A stretch of 64,000 nt of DNA from Arthrobacter sp. B6 (GTDB lineage Bacteria; Actinomycetota; Actinomycetes; Actinomycetales; Micrococcaceae): contig NZ_KV467168.1 in the NCBI RefSeq assembly GCF_001663775.1, positions 1,214,095-1,278,094 on the forward strand, given 5' to 3'. The stretch's first letter is position 1, and the number at the start of each line of letters is the position of its first letter. This document shows positions 1-9,139 of this stretch, one piece after another. The translations under genes and the position numbers were made by a program. The notes below the pieces were generated by a model, which saw only the letters and a program-made list of their open reading frames with translations, was not told the DNA's origin and did no database searches.

Positions 1-29
1 GGCCGGCCGGCGCGGGTAGGCTGGTAGGC

Positions 30-890
30 GTGAGTGAACAGCAGCTGAACCAAGCGTATGTAGTAACCCTGTCCTGCCCGGACCGCCCCGGAATTGTGTA
101 CGCCGTGACCGGTGCCCTGCTGGTGGCGGGATGCAATATTACGGACTCGCAGCAGTACGGCAGTACCGCCACCGGAAACTTCTTCATGCGGGTGGAGGTC
201 ACGACGGCGGCCTCCGCGCCTGAGCTGCGGGGCGCGCTGCAACCGGTGGCTGATGCGTTCAGCATGCAGTGGAGCCTCAACGCCGTGGGCCAGAAAGTCC
301 GGACGCTGCTCATGGCCAGCACCTCCGCCCACTGCCTGAATGACCTGCTGTTCCAGCAGCGCTCCGGCACGTTGCCGATTGATATTCCCGCCATCGTTTC
401 CAACCACCAGGACCTGGCCGGGCTTGCCGAGTTTTACGGGATCCCCTTCCACTACATCCCGGTCACGCCGGACACGAAGGCCCAGGCCGAGGACAAGCTG
501 CGCGGCATCATTGCCGAACACGATATCGAGCTGACTGTCCTGGCCCGGTACATGCAGATCCTGTCTGATGAGCTCTGCACGGACCTGACCGGCAAGGCCA
601 TCAACATCCACCACTCGTTCCTGCCTTCATTCAAGGGCGCCCGGCCGTACCACCAGGCCCACGCCCGCGGCGTGAAACTGATCGGTGCCACCGCCCACTA
701 CGTCACCGCTGCCCTGGATGAGGGACCTATTATCGAGCAGGAAGTGATCCGGGTGGACCACGCGCGCACGCCGGAGCAGTTCGTGCAGATGGGCCGGGAC
801 GTGGAAGGCCGCACGCTGGCACAGGCAGTGCAGTGGCATGCCGAGCACCGCGTACTGCTGGACGGCAACCGGACCGTGGTCTTCAACTGA
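30..890 (+). CDS. purU: Formyltetrahydrofolate deformylase PurU
   Basis: Cytoplasmic enzyme that hydrolyses 10-formyl-tetrahydrofolate to tetrahydrofolate and formate, balancing the one-carbon pool. The 286-aa length is typical of the family. Residues about 8-85 form an ACT regulatory domain (begins VTLSCPDRPGIV), and residues 90-286 form the formyltransferase-like catalytic domain. The catalytic Asn-His pair is visible in NIHHSFLPSFKGARPY and the Asp in LDEGPII. The GTG start is close to the window edge and has only a weak purine-rich site in front of it. It is separate from the purN and purH genes 25-30 kb away. The fold is shared with PurN, but the N-terminal ACT domain makes PurU the better call. 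Confidence 0.95.
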   Translation: MSEQQLNQAYVVTLSCPDRPGIVYAVTGALLVAGCNITDSQQYGSTATGNFFMRVEVTTAASAPELRGALQPVADAFSMQWSLNAVGQKVRTLLMASTSAHCLNDLLFQQRSGTLPIDIPAIVSNHQDLAGLAEFYGIPFHYIPVTPDTKAQAEDKLRGIIAEHDIELTVLARYMQILSDELCTDLTGKAINIHHSFLPSFKGARPYHQAHARGVKLIGATAHYVTAALDEGPIIEQEVIRVDHARTPEQFVQMGRDVEGRTLAQAVQWHAEHRVLLDGNRTVVFN

Positions 891-931
891 CACCCTTTTA
901 ACTGACGGAGTTCGACGGACGGACGGGAACC

Positions 932-1612
932 ATGGACGCAGCATCTGAGGGCATGGAGGAAGCCGGCAGCGAACAGCGTCTCGCGGAGTTCTACAACCGC
1001 CGTGCCGCTTCCGGCTGGGATCATCCGATTGCTCCGCGGCGGGTGGAAGAGCGCGAACGGTTCATCACCCTGCTCAAGGCTGAGGGCCGCCACGACGTCC
1101 TGGAGATCGGCTGTGGCCCCGGCCTGGACGGCCTGAAGTTTGTCCAGGCAGGCATCCATTACACCGGGGTGGACCTCTCGGAGGTGCACGTCCGGCAGGC
1201 CAGGTCCAAGGGCCTGGACGTGTCGGTGGCGAGCGTGCGGCGACTGCCGTTCGCCGAGGGGGCCTTTCCCGCAGTGTGGTCCATGAGCACGCTGCTGCAC
1301 ATCCCGGCCGCTGATATCGACGGGGTCCTGCGTGAACTGGTGCGGGTCACGGCACCCAACTCGCCCATCGCCGTCGGACTCTGGTCCGGTGACGACGAAG
1401 AGGTGCTGAACCCGGAGGACGACCTTGAACCCCGGCGATTCTTCAGCCGCCGCAGCGACGAAACAGTCCGGCACGTCTTCGGACAGCACGGCAGGATCGA
1501 GGAGTTTGTCACCTGGGCCGAGGGCACCGGTGAGGAATCCGGCCCGGGCGCCGGCACCTGGACACAGCATTACCAGTTCCTGATCCTCCGCACCCCCGCC
1601 TCCCCCAACTAA
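932..1612 (+). CDS. Class I SAM-dependent methyltransferase
   Basis: A 226-aa soluble protein with the Rossmann-type SAM-binding motif I VLEIGCGPGLDG at about residues 55-66 and the acidic loop TGVDLSEVHV after it. SMSTLLHIP fits motif IV of the Methyltransf_11/25 group. The substrate cannot be told from sequence. It follows purU by 41 bp on the same strand and may be cotranscribed. The last codons (S-P-N-stop) lie inside a 66-bp palindromic repeat, so the repeat supplies the C-terminus and the stop codon. The downstream hairpin probably ends the transcript. Confidence 0.85.
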   Translation: MDAASEGMEEAGSEQRLAEFYNRRAASGWDHPIAPRRVEERERFITLLKAEGRHDVLEIGCGPGLDGLKFVQAGIHYTGVDLSEVHVRQARSKGLDVSVASVRRLPFAEGAFPAVWSMSTLLHIPAADIDGVLRELVRVTAPNSPIAVGLWSGDDEEVLNPEDDLEPRRFFSRRSDETVRHVFGQHGRIEEFVTWAEGTGEESGPGAGTWTQHYQFLILRTPASPN

Positions 1613-1669
1613 GTAGCAGTAGATGTCGTGTTGGGGGCTCATAAGGACATCTGCTGCTACCTGGTTGGG
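1604..1669. repeat. 66-bp palindromic repeat, copy A
   Basis: First of five 66-bp inverted repeats in the window (others at 28993, 30048, 55577 and 63153). The arms run CCCAACTAAGTAGCAG... and ...CTGCTGCTACCTGGTTGGG. This copy is the most decayed in the centre: the inner stem has several mismatches and the loop reads TTGGGGGCTC. The methyltransferase stop TAA at 1610-1612 lies within the left arm. Confidence 0.9.
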
Positions 1670-1694
1670 ATGGGGGATGTCCTAGGCTTGGGCC

Positions 1695-2213
1695 ATGGCT
1701 CCTCTTTATGATTTCGCCGGCGCGTCACCGGCTGTCCACGACTCCGCGTTTGTCGCCCCCACAGCCTCGGTCATCGGCAACGCAACCTTCGCCGAAGACT
1801 CCAGCGCGTTCTACGGCGTCTCGGTCCGGGCTGACACCGCAGCCATCAGTGTGGGCGCCGGCAGCAACCTGCAGGACAACGTGGTGCTGCACGCAGACCC
1901 CGGTTTCCCCTGCAGCGTCGGGGCGGGCGTCAGCGTGGGCCACGCCGCCGTCGTCCATGGCTGCACTGTGGAGGACGACTGCCTGATCGGCATGGGCGCC
2001 ACCGTGCTGAACGGCGCGGTGATCGGCACCGGCTCGCTCGTGGCGGCCGGTGCCGTCGTCCTGGAGGGCACGGTAGTGCCGCCCCGGTCGCTCGTGGCCG
2101 GCGTCCCCGCCAAGGTACGGCGGGAACTCACCGATGAGGAGTTCGACGGCGTGAAGCAGAACGCCGCCCGCTACGTTGAATTGGCCCGGGCGCACCGCGG
2201 GCTGCACGGCTAG
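1695..2213 (+). CDS. Gamma-carbonic anhydrase family protein (left-handed beta-helix)
   Basis: A 172-aa trimeric hexapeptide-repeat protein of the gamma-CA/YrdA/PaaY group. Hexapeptide turns run through residues 20-145 (for example VGHAAVVHGCTVED, IGMGATVLNGAVIG). The three His expected to bind zinc are seen in VVLHAD and GHAAVVHG. Family members hydrate CO2 or are inactive scaffolds; activity cannot be decided here. The start ATG at 1695 gives the usual family length. Its stop TAG is part of the CTAG target at which the neighbouring insertion sequence landed, so the protein is intact but the native 3' flank has been pushed 1.8 kb away. Confidence 0.88.
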   Translation: MAPLYDFAGASPAVHDSAFVAPTASVIGNATFAEDSSAFYGVSVRADTAAISVGAGSNLQDNVVLHADPGFPCSVGAGVSVGHAAVVHGCTVEDDCLIGMGATVLNGAVIGTGSLVAAGAVVLEGTVVPPRSLVAGVPAKVRRELTDEEFDGVKQNAARYVELARAHRGLHG

Positions 2214-4028
2214 GAGACTGCTGAATTAGCGGGATGTTGGGGCGGGCGGAACGCCGCCAATGGCCGTCTAGCGGCGTGTTCTGGTCAGCACCCTTGGGTG
2301 CGACAACGGGGTCGTTCCGCCCGCTTGCGTACATTCTGCCGCAGATCTGGGGTGTCATCCAGCGATTTTTACCGATGGATCCGGTCCGGCGGGCGGTTCA
2401 TCCCAGCGCCCATGATCCCTTGTTCGTGGTGAGTCCGAGGGCCAGCAGGCGTCGCAGGTTTAGTCCCGCGATTCGTAGGTGCAGCCAGGCGTTGTTCCGT
2501 TTGATGCCGCGGTGGGGAACGCGTCGGTTGCCGCGGGTGAGCCAGGCGATGGACCGCTCGACCATCGGGCGGTGCCTGCGGTAAGCGTCCCGGAAGGCCG
2601 GGTCCGCGGCGCGTTGACGGTGCTCGCGCTGCAGCGCGTCGTGTTCGTGGAGATCGAGCTTGCGTCCCCGCGGTGAGGCGGTACACCGGTGCCGGAGGGG
2701 GCAGCCGGTGCAGGCGGCGCCGAACGTGACCCGCCGTTTGGCGGTGATGTTCCTGGTGATACCGTTCGGGCAGGTTGCGGTGCCGGCTGCTTCATCGACG
2801 GTGAAGTCATCGAGGGTGAACCCGCCCTCGACGGCAGGGCGAAGCGGCCACGGTTTGATCACCGGGGTATGGCCGGTGCGGGCGAGAGCGGCGAGCATTT
2901 CCCCGGAACCGTAGGCCGAGTCGGCCAGGACGTCCACGCTGGTGCCGGCGATCGTGGGATCCATGGAGATCAGCCGGGCACCAACGGTCCCGTCACTGTT
3001 CTCCGGCCCGGAGGCCTTGGTCAGCTCCACGGCGGTGATCAGTCCGGTATCGGGCTCGATGACAAGATGGGCCTTGAATCCATCCTGCTGCCGGGACTGG
3101 GTTTTATGCGCGTGCCGGGTCTCCGGATCCACGGTGGAGATCATCCGGTCCGGGGCGACCTTGCGGGCGATACGCCACCGCCCGTCGGTCCCGTCCGAAT
3201 CCTCGGCCGGTTCCACGTCCTGCCCGGCGACCAGTGCGAGCAGCGCGTACGCATCGGCCGCCCTGCCGTCCAAGGTCTCGGGATCGACCGCGGCCAGCAG
3301 CGCCAGCGCGTCGGTGACCAGCGCCGAAACCAGCCCTTCCTTGGCATCCTGGTCATCCCAGGCGATGTCCGGTTTGCCGGTGCGCGTGTAGTCATAGCCT
3401 GTGGCCTGGCTGGCCAGCAGTTCCCGGCCGCCGGGGAGGTCACGGCCGAAGCGGCGGATCCCCGCGATCAGCTGCGTGATGGTGTCCTGCCTCGCGACCG
3501 CGTCATCCAACACTGTTGAATCCACAGCCCGCCGGCGTTTGCCCTTCAGGACCCCGGTCTCCGCGACGACCTCGGCGATAGCTTCCATGATCCGGTGCGG
3601 GTTCCCGGAACCGGCCAGACGCCTGCGCCAGTACGTCAGGGTGCTCGGGTGGAACGCGGTATCGGTCAGCCCGTACCCGCACGCGGCTTTCCAACGCAGA
3701 TCAAAGGTTAAAGCCTCGGCTGTTTCCCGGTCAGAGAGGCCCTGCAACGACTGCAACACCAGCACCGAGCCGATCACCGGAGCCGGAACCGAAGGCCGGC
3801 CCCGCCGCGACGGAAACAGGTCCTCCATCATCGAATCCGGAAACAACCGCCCCCGATGCTTGGCCAGAAAAGCGAAGACACTGCCCGGAGCCAACAACTC
3901 TCCGGCCAGCGCCTCCACATCCAAATACCCGCGTTGCGCGTCCTCGCGTCCCTGCATAAGACCAGTCTTAACCACCAGACACGTGAGTCCAGCCGACGCG
4001 CCCCAACCTTGACTAATTCAGCAGTCTC
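2214..4028. mobile_element. IS1182-family insertion sequence, intact
   Basis: A 1815-bp element bounded by 16-bp perfect terminal inverted repeats: GAGACTGCTGAATTAG at 2214-2229 and its complement CTAATTCAGCAGTCTC at 4013-4028. It is flanked by CTAG on both sides (2210-2213 and 4029-4032), consistent with a 4-bp target duplication at a palindromic site. It carries one full-length transposase on the minus strand. About 170 bp between the left end and the transposase stop hold no gene that I can support. Confidence 0.93.
2398..3975 (-). CDS. IS1182-family DDE transposase
   Basis: 525 aa, full length for IS1182-type transposases. The N-terminal part (about 20-150) resembles the DUF772 region (RPSVPAPVIGSVLVLQSLQG, WRRRLAGSGNP). 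The DDE catalytic core follows, with Asp in RAVDSTVLDDAVA, Asp in DVLADSAYGSGEML and Glu in MVERSIAWLTRGNRR. A Cys-rich patch (CPNG, CTGCPLRHRC) precedes the last catalytic residue, as in relatives. The GTG start at 3975 gives MVKTGLMQG; an ATG six codons in (3957) is an alternative. No frameshift is visible, so the element may be active. Confidence 0.93.
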   Translation of the reverse strand: MVKTGLMQGREDAQRGYLDVEALAGELLAPGSVFAFLAKHRGRLFPDSMMEDLFPSRRGRPSVPAPVIGSVLVLQSLQGLSDRETAEALTFDLRWKAACGYGLTDTAFHPSTLTYWRRRLAGSGNPHRIMEAIAEVVAETGVLKGKRRRAVDSTVLDDAVARQDTITQLIAGIRRFGRDLPGGRELLASQATGYDYTRTGKPDIAWDDQDAKEGLVSALVTDALALLAAVDPETLDGRAADAYALLALVAGQDVEPAEDSDGTDGRWRIARKVAPDRMISTVDPETRHAHKTQSRQQDGFKAHLVIEPDTGLITAVELTKASGPENSDGTVGARLISMDPTIAGTSVDVLADSAYGSGEMLAALARTGHTPVIKPWPLRPAVEGGFTLDDFTVDEAAGTATCPNGITRNITAKRRVTFGAACTGCPLRHRCTASPRGRKLDLHEHDALQREHRQRAADPAFRDAYRRHRPMVERSIAWLTRGNRRVPHRGIKRNNAWLHLRIAGLNLRRLLALGLTTNKGSWALG

Positions 4029-4058
4029 CTAGGACGCGCTTCCCGTCCGAGGACACGC

Positions 4059-4102
4059 AATCGGTCCGGGGACGCCCGAAAACGGGTGTCCCCGGACCGA
4101 TT
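4059..4102. terminator. Strong bidirectional hairpin terminator
   Basis: Inverted repeat with a 20-bp stem (AATCGGTCCGGGGACGCCCG, pairing with CGGGTGTCCCCGGACCGATT) and an AAAA loop; one pair is a G-T wobble. It lies 19 bp beyond the davB stop, and before the IS insertion it would have lain about 30 bp beyond the carbonic anhydrase stop, so it probably served both convergent genes. Confidence 0.8.
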
Positions 4103-4120
4103 CTGCGTCATCAAGCTGTT

Positions 4121-5815
4121 TCAGTCGAGGCTGATGGGTCCGATAGAGTCCAGGAGCTCGCCCGGACCGGGGTTGCCGGCCGCCGAGGACCCGCCCAGGT
4201 GGTTGACCACACCCCACACGGCGTTCAGGCCGGTGGTCACGGCCCCTTCCGCCCAGCCCGCGGTGAACGACACATCGTCCCCCGCCAGGAAGATACCGCG
4301 CTGGGCATCGGGCAGCTTGTCCTGCTTGAAGTGCGTGAACAGCCGCTGCTGGTAGCGGTAGTGCCCCGGCAGGTTTGCCTTGAAGGCGCCCATGAAGTTC
4401 GGATCCGCTTCCCAGGAAACCGTGATCGGCTGGCCCACGATGTGGCTGGCGATGTCCACGCCAGGATAGATCTGCTCCAGCGAATGCAGCATCAGCTCAA
4501 CACGTTCATCAGCGTCCAGCGCCAGCCATTTCAGCGCGTCATCGTTCCAGGTGTAGGACAGCAGGATCACGGCGGGCTTGTCCGGACCGTCATCCAGCAG
4601 GTACGTGGCCCTGTTCAGCCGGTCCGTCAATGTCATGGACAGGACCTCACGGCCGGTGTCCGGATCGACGTCCTTCCAGAACGGCCGGTCCACCATCACA
4701 AAGGTCTTGGAGGACTGCATGTAGTGCGAGCGCTCGATGGCGGTCCACAGCTCCGCGGGGAAGAGTGCCTCCTCCGTGTGGATGCGGGTGGACAGCAGCC
4801 AGGACTGGCACGTGGTCACCACGGCGGGGTAGCTGGCTTCGCGGCCCCAGCGCTCCCGGATCCGTAGGTCGCCGTTGGCATCCCGGCTGATCCGGCCCAC
4901 AGCCCCGCGGGGTGAGCCGGAGTGGAGGGACGCCAGGGACGTGCCGTCCGGCCAGTGGGCCATGCCCGACGGCGTGTCCTGCCACAGTGCCTCCGGGAGC
5001 CTTTGTGCTCCCCCACTGATGAGCCGGTGCTGGTCATCGGCGTCCGTATAGACAACGCGGAGGATTTCCAGGATGGAGTTGGGGAAGTCAGTGTCCCAGC
5101 CGCCGGTGCCGAAGCCCACCTGGCCAAAGGCCTCGCGGTGCGCAAAGCCGGCTTCCTTGAAGGCCTCGCTCCCGGCGATGAAGCCGTAGAAGGTCTGCTC
5201 GTCCATGAGCGGCAGCAGCTCATTCCAGAGGTCTTTGATCCGGCGAGTGTCCCGCGCCCGGATGGCCTCCTGCATTTCGACGAACTTTGCGCCGTCATTC
5301 ACGGCGGCTTTCCAGGCATCCGCCACCTCACGGAAAAACGGCGGCAGGTCCTGCGCGGTCTCAGCGTAGTGCTTCTGGCCGGCCAGTTCGATCACGGTGC
5401 TCGACGTGACGGGTGCCAACGGGTTGGGAAAATCCTGGGTGTCCAGCCCCAGCAGGTCGACGTAGTGGTAAAAAGCCTTGCCGGACACCGGGAAACGCAT
5501 GCCGCCAAGGTCCGCCACAACGCCGGGTGCGGACGGGAAACTTGCAGTGCGCAGCCGGCCGCCGATCTGGTCCGCTTCGTAGACGACCGGACGCAGGCCC
5601 AGCTTCATGAGCTCGTAGGCCGTGACGAGGCCCGAAAGCCCCGCGCCCACAACAGCCACTTCGGTGCCGTACAGCTCCGGCGGAACCGCCCCGAGCCCTG
5701 CCGGATGTGCGAGGTAGTGGTCGTAGCTGAACGGAAAATCGGGGTTCAGCATGGTGATGGGGACGGACTGGGTGCTGGACGGGTCAGAGACCGGGAGTTC
5801 GGTGGCGACGGTCAT
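4121..5815 (-). CDS. davB: L-lysine 2-monooxygenase (DavB-like flavin amine oxidase)
   Basis: A 564-aa FAD enzyme expected to convert L-lysine and O2 to 5-aminopentanamide and CO2, the first step of the 5-aminovalerate pathway. The FAD-binding Rossmann motif VAVVGAGLSGLVTAYELMK starts near residue 53, preceded by the DavB-typical lead-in PDFPFSYDHYLAHPAGLG. Further blocks (GGMRFPVSGKAFYHYVD, FGQVGFGTGGWDTDFPNS, KTFVMVDRPFWKD, AGDDVSFTAGWAEGA) match Pseudomonas putida DavB as I remember it, nearly block for block. Length also agrees (about 560 aa). Its start overlaps the permease stop by 4 bp (ATGA), so the two are translationally coupled. Tryptophan or phenylalanine 2-monooxygenase is the alternative; the nearby DavA-like amidase suits either, but resemblance favours lysine. 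Confidence 0.87.
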   Translation of the reverse strand: MTVATELPVSDPSSTQSVPITMLNPDFPFSYDHYLAHPAGLGAVPPELYGTEVAVVGAGLSGLVTAYELMKLGLRPVVYEADQIGGRLRTASFPSAPGVVADLGGMRFPVSGKAFYHYVDLLGLDTQDFPNPLAPVTSSTVIELAGQKHYAETAQDLPPFFREVADAWKAAVNDGAKFVEMQEAIRARDTRRIKDLWNELLPLMDEQTFYGFIAGSEAFKEAGFAHREAFGQVGFGTGGWDTDFPNSILEILRVVYTDADDQHRLISGGAQRLPEALWQDTPSGMAHWPDGTSLASLHSGSPRGAVGRISRDANGDLRIRERWGREASYPAVVTTCQSWLLSTRIHTEEALFPAELWTAIERSHYMQSSKTFVMVDRPFWKDVDPDTGREVLSMTLTDRLNRATYLLDDGPDKPAVILLSYTWNDDALKWLALDADERVELMLHSLEQIYPGVDIASHIVGQPITVSWEADPNFMGAFKANLPGHYRYQQRLFTHFKQDKLPDAQRGIFLAGDDVSFTAGWAEGAVTTGLNAVWGVVNHLGGSSAAGNPGPGELLDSIGPISLD

Positions 5816-7350
5816 GAAAGCTCTGCCTTCGTTTGTTCGGTGGTGGACAACGTTGAAGATTCCGACCTGCTCAGCTCACGGTATTCCTCGTGGCTCAGCG
5901 CCGCCACCCTGGAGTTCCGGCGCCCGTAGCCGAAGTAGGCCGCCAGGCCCACCAGCATCCAGATTCCGAATGTCACCCAGGTGTCGGCCCCCAGGTTGGC
6001 CATAAGGTAGCCGCACATCAGTGCACCGAGGATCGGCGTCAGCGGGAAAAACGGGACCCGGAAGGTGCGCTCCAGCTCGGGCCGCGTGCGTCGCAGGTAA
6101 ATAACGGCCACGTTCACCAGGGCGAAGGCAAACAAGGTGCCGATGCTGGTCGCGTCCGCCAGGGCCCCGAGCGGGACCAGCCCTGCGGTGAGGGCGACGG
6201 CGATGCCCACCAGGAGCGTGCCGGCCACCGGGGTGCCGGTCCGGCGGGAGACGCGGCCGAAGACCTTCGGGATCAGCCCGTCGCGGGACATGGAGAGCAG
6301 GATGCGGGTCTGGCCGTACAGGACGGTCAGCACAATGCTGGCGATGGCCAGGACGGCGCCCACGGCAAAGACCAGGGCGATCCACGGCTGGCCGGTGGTT
6401 TCCTCCAGGATTTTCACCAGGGCTGCTTCCGTGCCGTCGAACCATCCCCAGGGGCGGGCACCGATGGCTGCCACCGCCACCAGGACGTAAATTGTGGTGA
6501 CGATGACCATGGAGAGCATGATGGCCCGGGGAAGGTCCCGCTTCGGGTTGCGGGCCTCCTCGCCGGCGGTGGAGGCAGCGTCAAAGCCGATGTAGGAAAA
6601 GAACACCCGGGACGCTGCGGCGGAGACCCCGGCGGCGCCCATGGGCAGGAGCGGTTCGAAGTTGCCCGCGTTGAAGGCGGTGAACGCCACGGCGCAGAAG
6701 AAAAGCAGGATACCCACCTTGACCACCACGATGGACGTGTTGATCCAGGCGCTTTCCTTGGCACCGCGGACCAGCAGGATGGTGGCCAGCACCACGATGA
6801 CCATGGCCGGGATGTTGACCGCACCGCCGTCGCCCGGGGGCTGCGAAACAGCGTCGGGCAGGACCTGCCCGAACACGGCCAGGGTCTCGTTGACGTACTG
6901 GCCGGCGCCCACGGCCACGGCAGCCACCGAAACAGCGTATTCAAGGACCAGGCACCAGCCGCAGATCCAGGCCATACCTTCGCCCATGGTCGCGTAGGTG
7001 TAGGAATAGCTGGAACCGGCAACGGGGACCATGCCGGCCATCTCTGCGTAGGACACGGCGGAAAGCAGCGCGGCCAGCCCGGCGATGGCGAACGAGATCC
7101 AGATCGCCGGTCCGGCAAGCGGAACGGATTCGCCGAGGATCACCAGGATGCCTGTCCCCAGGGTGGCGCCGACACTGATCATGGTCAGCTGCAGAACGCC
7201 GAAGCTGCGGATAAGCCGGGGTCCGCTTTGGCCGCTTTCTGCTTCGCTGACCATCTGTCCGATCGGCTTCCGGCGCAGCAGTTGCGCGCCGAGCCCGGGA
7301 CGGCCGGCGGCACGGCCCGTGGCCGGTCCGGTAAGTGTTGGCACAGTCAT
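5812..7350 (-). CDS. APC-superfamily amino acid permease (CAT/YfnA type), probable lysine transporter
   Basis: 512 aa with about 12-13 hydrophobic segments. The first helix carries the APC signature ISVGATLGTGILVILGE, and the CAT-type block FFSYIGFDAASTAGEEARNP follows the sixth. ATG at 7350 is chosen because AGGAACGGA precedes it at good spacing; a longer frame to 7497 would run through the divergent promoter region. It is the first gene of a two-gene operon with davB (4-bp overlap), so lysine uptake is the likely role, although the family also takes other cationic amino acids. Expression is probably controlled by the divergent PucR-type regulator. Confidence 0.87.
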   Translation of the reverse strand: MTVPTLTGPATGRAAGRPGLGAQLLRRKPIGQMVSEAESGQSGPRLIRSFGVLQLTMISVGATLGTGILVILGESVPLAGPAIWISFAIAGLAALLSAVSYAEMAGMVPVAGSSYSYTYATMGEGMAWICGWCLVLEYAVSVAAVAVGAGQYVNETLAVFGQVLPDAVSQPPGDGGAVNIPAMVIVVLATILLVRGAKESAWINTSIVVVKVGILLFFCAVAFTAFNAGNFEPLLPMGAAGVSAAASRVFFSYIGFDAASTAGEEARNPKRDLPRAIMLSMVIVTTIYVLVAVAAIGARPWGWFDGTEAALVKILEETTGQPWIALVFAVGAVLAIASIVLTVLYGQTRILLSMSRDGLIPKVFGRVSRRTGTPVAGTLLVGIAVALTAGLVPLGALADATSIGTLFAFALVNVAVIYLRRTRPELERTFRVPFFPLTPILGALMCGYLMANLGADTWVTFGIWMLVGLAAYFGYGRRNSRVAALSHEEYRELSRSESSTLSTTEQTKAELS

Positions 7351-7436
7351 CGTTGACGTCCGTTCCTGAGTAGTTGTCGGGTTCCCCCATCCAGCGTAGG
7401 CGTGTGAGCCGGATCTCAAGGGTGTGCAAATTGACC

Positions 7437-7442
7437 TATAAT
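7437..7442 (+). promoter_or_regulatory. -10 box TATAAT of the pucR-type gene; suggests leaderless mRNA
   Basis: A perfect TATAAT lies 8 bp before the ATG at 7451. That puts the expected transcription start at or within a base or two of the ATG, so the transcript is likely leaderless. It also argues against the TTG at 7442 as start codon. No good -35 match is visible. The 100-bp divergent interval 7351-7450 must also hold the permease-davB promoter. Confidence 0.5.
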
Positions 7443-7450
7443 TGTCGATC

Positions 7451-9139
7451 ATGAGACGTAATGCACCAGGCGTGGACAGTGCCGAACACGCCATCACGGG
7501 GTCCGGCCTGCACTCTGATGCGACGGAGCGCCTGGACGCCGTAACCCTGGGTCAATTCCTGGCAGCGCTCCCCCGGTCCCTCACAGTCCTCCACGACGCC
7601 GGCAACTCCGGTGTGCCTCTGCGCTGGGTGGAGCCCAGCGAACTGGAGGATCCCACCCCGTATCTGCTGGATGGGGAGTTCGTCCTCACGGCTGGACTGC
7701 CGTTCCTGGACGACGGCGGCAAGGAGAGAGCGGAAGCGTACGTCCGGCGGCTGGTCGGGGCCGGCGTGGCAGCACTGGGGTTTGGACTGGAGCCATACTT
7801 CGACGCCGTCCCGGACCATCTGCTGTCGGCGTGCCGGACACATCAGCTCACCCTGGTGCAGATCCCCGGCAGCGTCCCCTTCGCCGCCATCGGCCTGGAA
7901 TTCTCCCAGCTCCTGGAATCCGGCAACGCCCGGGTCTTCCGTCAACTGGCTGACACCAACCGGCAGCTGATGCGGGCCGTGCTGTCCGCCAGGCCAGAGC
8001 ATGAACTCCTTTCGGCCCTGGCACAGCGGGTCCCGGTGTGGGCCCAGCTCTTTGGGGCCGACGGCCGGGTGCGTGCCCGCGCCGCAGCAACCGGGACCGG
8101 CGGGACCATCCCTGCCGCCGCCGTCGAGCCTTCTGCCCTGCAGCCCATGCTCAAGCGGCTGTTGGCCGGCAACGGCCCTCGGGTGGAGACGGACTCGTTT
8201 CCGGACAACGGCTCGGCCCTGGTGTTCGGCCACCCCCTGCGGAGCACCAAGGACGCCACCCTCGGGGCGCTGATGCTGGGCACTGACAAGCCGCTCACTC
8301 CGGCGCAGAACAGCGTGGTGTCCTCGGTGGTAGGGCTGCTGGAACTGCTGGTCCGCCAGCGCACCAGCGGCTCGCTCGCTCCCAGTCAGCTGGCGACAGC
8401 ACTCCTGCTGCATCCGGAGACCCTGACCGCCGGCTCAACCAGGCAGCTGAACGTCCTCCGGGACCTCCTGGCGCAGAGCGTTTCCGGAACCCGGTCCGGT
8501 GCCCTCCGGGTGGTCCAGGGCGTACGGGCGGACGCGTCGGCGCCTGCCTCCGCGGATGGCCCGGTCAGGGAACTGCTGCAGTGGCGCCGGCTGTTCGACA
8601 CGAAGATGGTGGAGCTGACGGACTACGGGTTTGCCGCAGTCACCCGGCTGAAGGTAGACGACGCGCTGCTGCGTGAGGTGGAGGACCTGGGCTGGCGCCT
8701 GGTAGTAGGCGATCCCACGGAAATGGCCGGGCTTCCTACCGCTTACCAGCGCGCCGGGGCGCTGCGTTCCCGCGTCCAGGCAAGCGGAGAAAGCGTGCGC
8801 GTAGATGACGTTGCCTGGTCGGTCACGGGGCTGTTGGGCCGCAGCGCCGGCACCATGCTGGCCTCCCGGCTGCTGGGGCCGGTCCTGGCGCAGGAGCCTG
8901 ACCGCCGCGGCTCCCTTCTCAGGGTCCTGAAGTCATGGCTGGGGGAAAACGGCAACTGGGATGCCACAGCAAAAGTGCTGGGGATGCACCGGAACAGCGT
9001 GCGGCGCCAGGTCAACGCGCTGGCCGAGCTGCTGGACATGGACCTTGGTTCCGCGCAGGTGCGGGCTGAACTGTGGATTGCCCTGCAGTACGTGGACGGA
9101 GCGGGGGACGACGTGCTTCAGAGTCCCCAGGACCGGTAA
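7451..9139 (+). CDS. PucR-family transcriptional regulator
   Basis: About 562 aa. The N-terminal part (residues 20-150, with LGFGLEPYFDAVPDHLLSAC) matches the PucR N-terminal ligand domain. A middle GGDEF-like/CdaR region follows. The C-terminal 60 residues hold the helix-turn-helix (NWDATAKVLGMHRNSVRRQ) typical of PucR/CdaR activators. Start ATG 7451 is chosen because of the -10 box just upstream. It is divergent from the permease-davB operon and convergent with davA, overlapping davA's end by 22 bp. It is therefore the best candidate for sensing lysine or a pathway product and controlling the operon; that is inferred from position. Confidence 0.85.
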   Translation: MRRNAPGVDSAEHAITGSGLHSDATERLDAVTLGQFLAALPRSLTVLHDAGNSGVPLRWVEPSELEDPTPYLLDGEFVLTAGLPFLDDGGKERAEAYVRRLVGAGVAALGFGLEPYFDAVPDHLLSACRTHQLTLVQIPGSVPFAAIGLEFSQLLESGNARVFRQLADTNRQLMRAVLSARPEHELLSALAQRVPVWAQLFGADGRVRARAAATGTGGTIPAAAVEPSALQPMLKRLLAGNGPRVETDSFPDNGSALVFGHPLRSTKDATLGALMLGTDKPLTPAQNSVVSSVVGLLELLVRQRTSGSLAPSQLATALLLHPETLTAGSTRQLNVLRDLLAQSVSGTRSGALRVVQGVRADASAPASADGPVRELLQWRRLFDTKMVELTDYGFAAVTRLKVDDALLREVEDLGWRLVVGDPTEMAGLPTAYQRAGALRSRVQASGESVRVDDVAWSVTGLLGRSAGTMLASRLLGPVLAQEPDRRGSLLRVLKSWLGENGNWDATAKVLGMHRNSVRRQVNALAELLDMDLGSAQVRAELWIALQYVDGAGDDVLQSPQDR

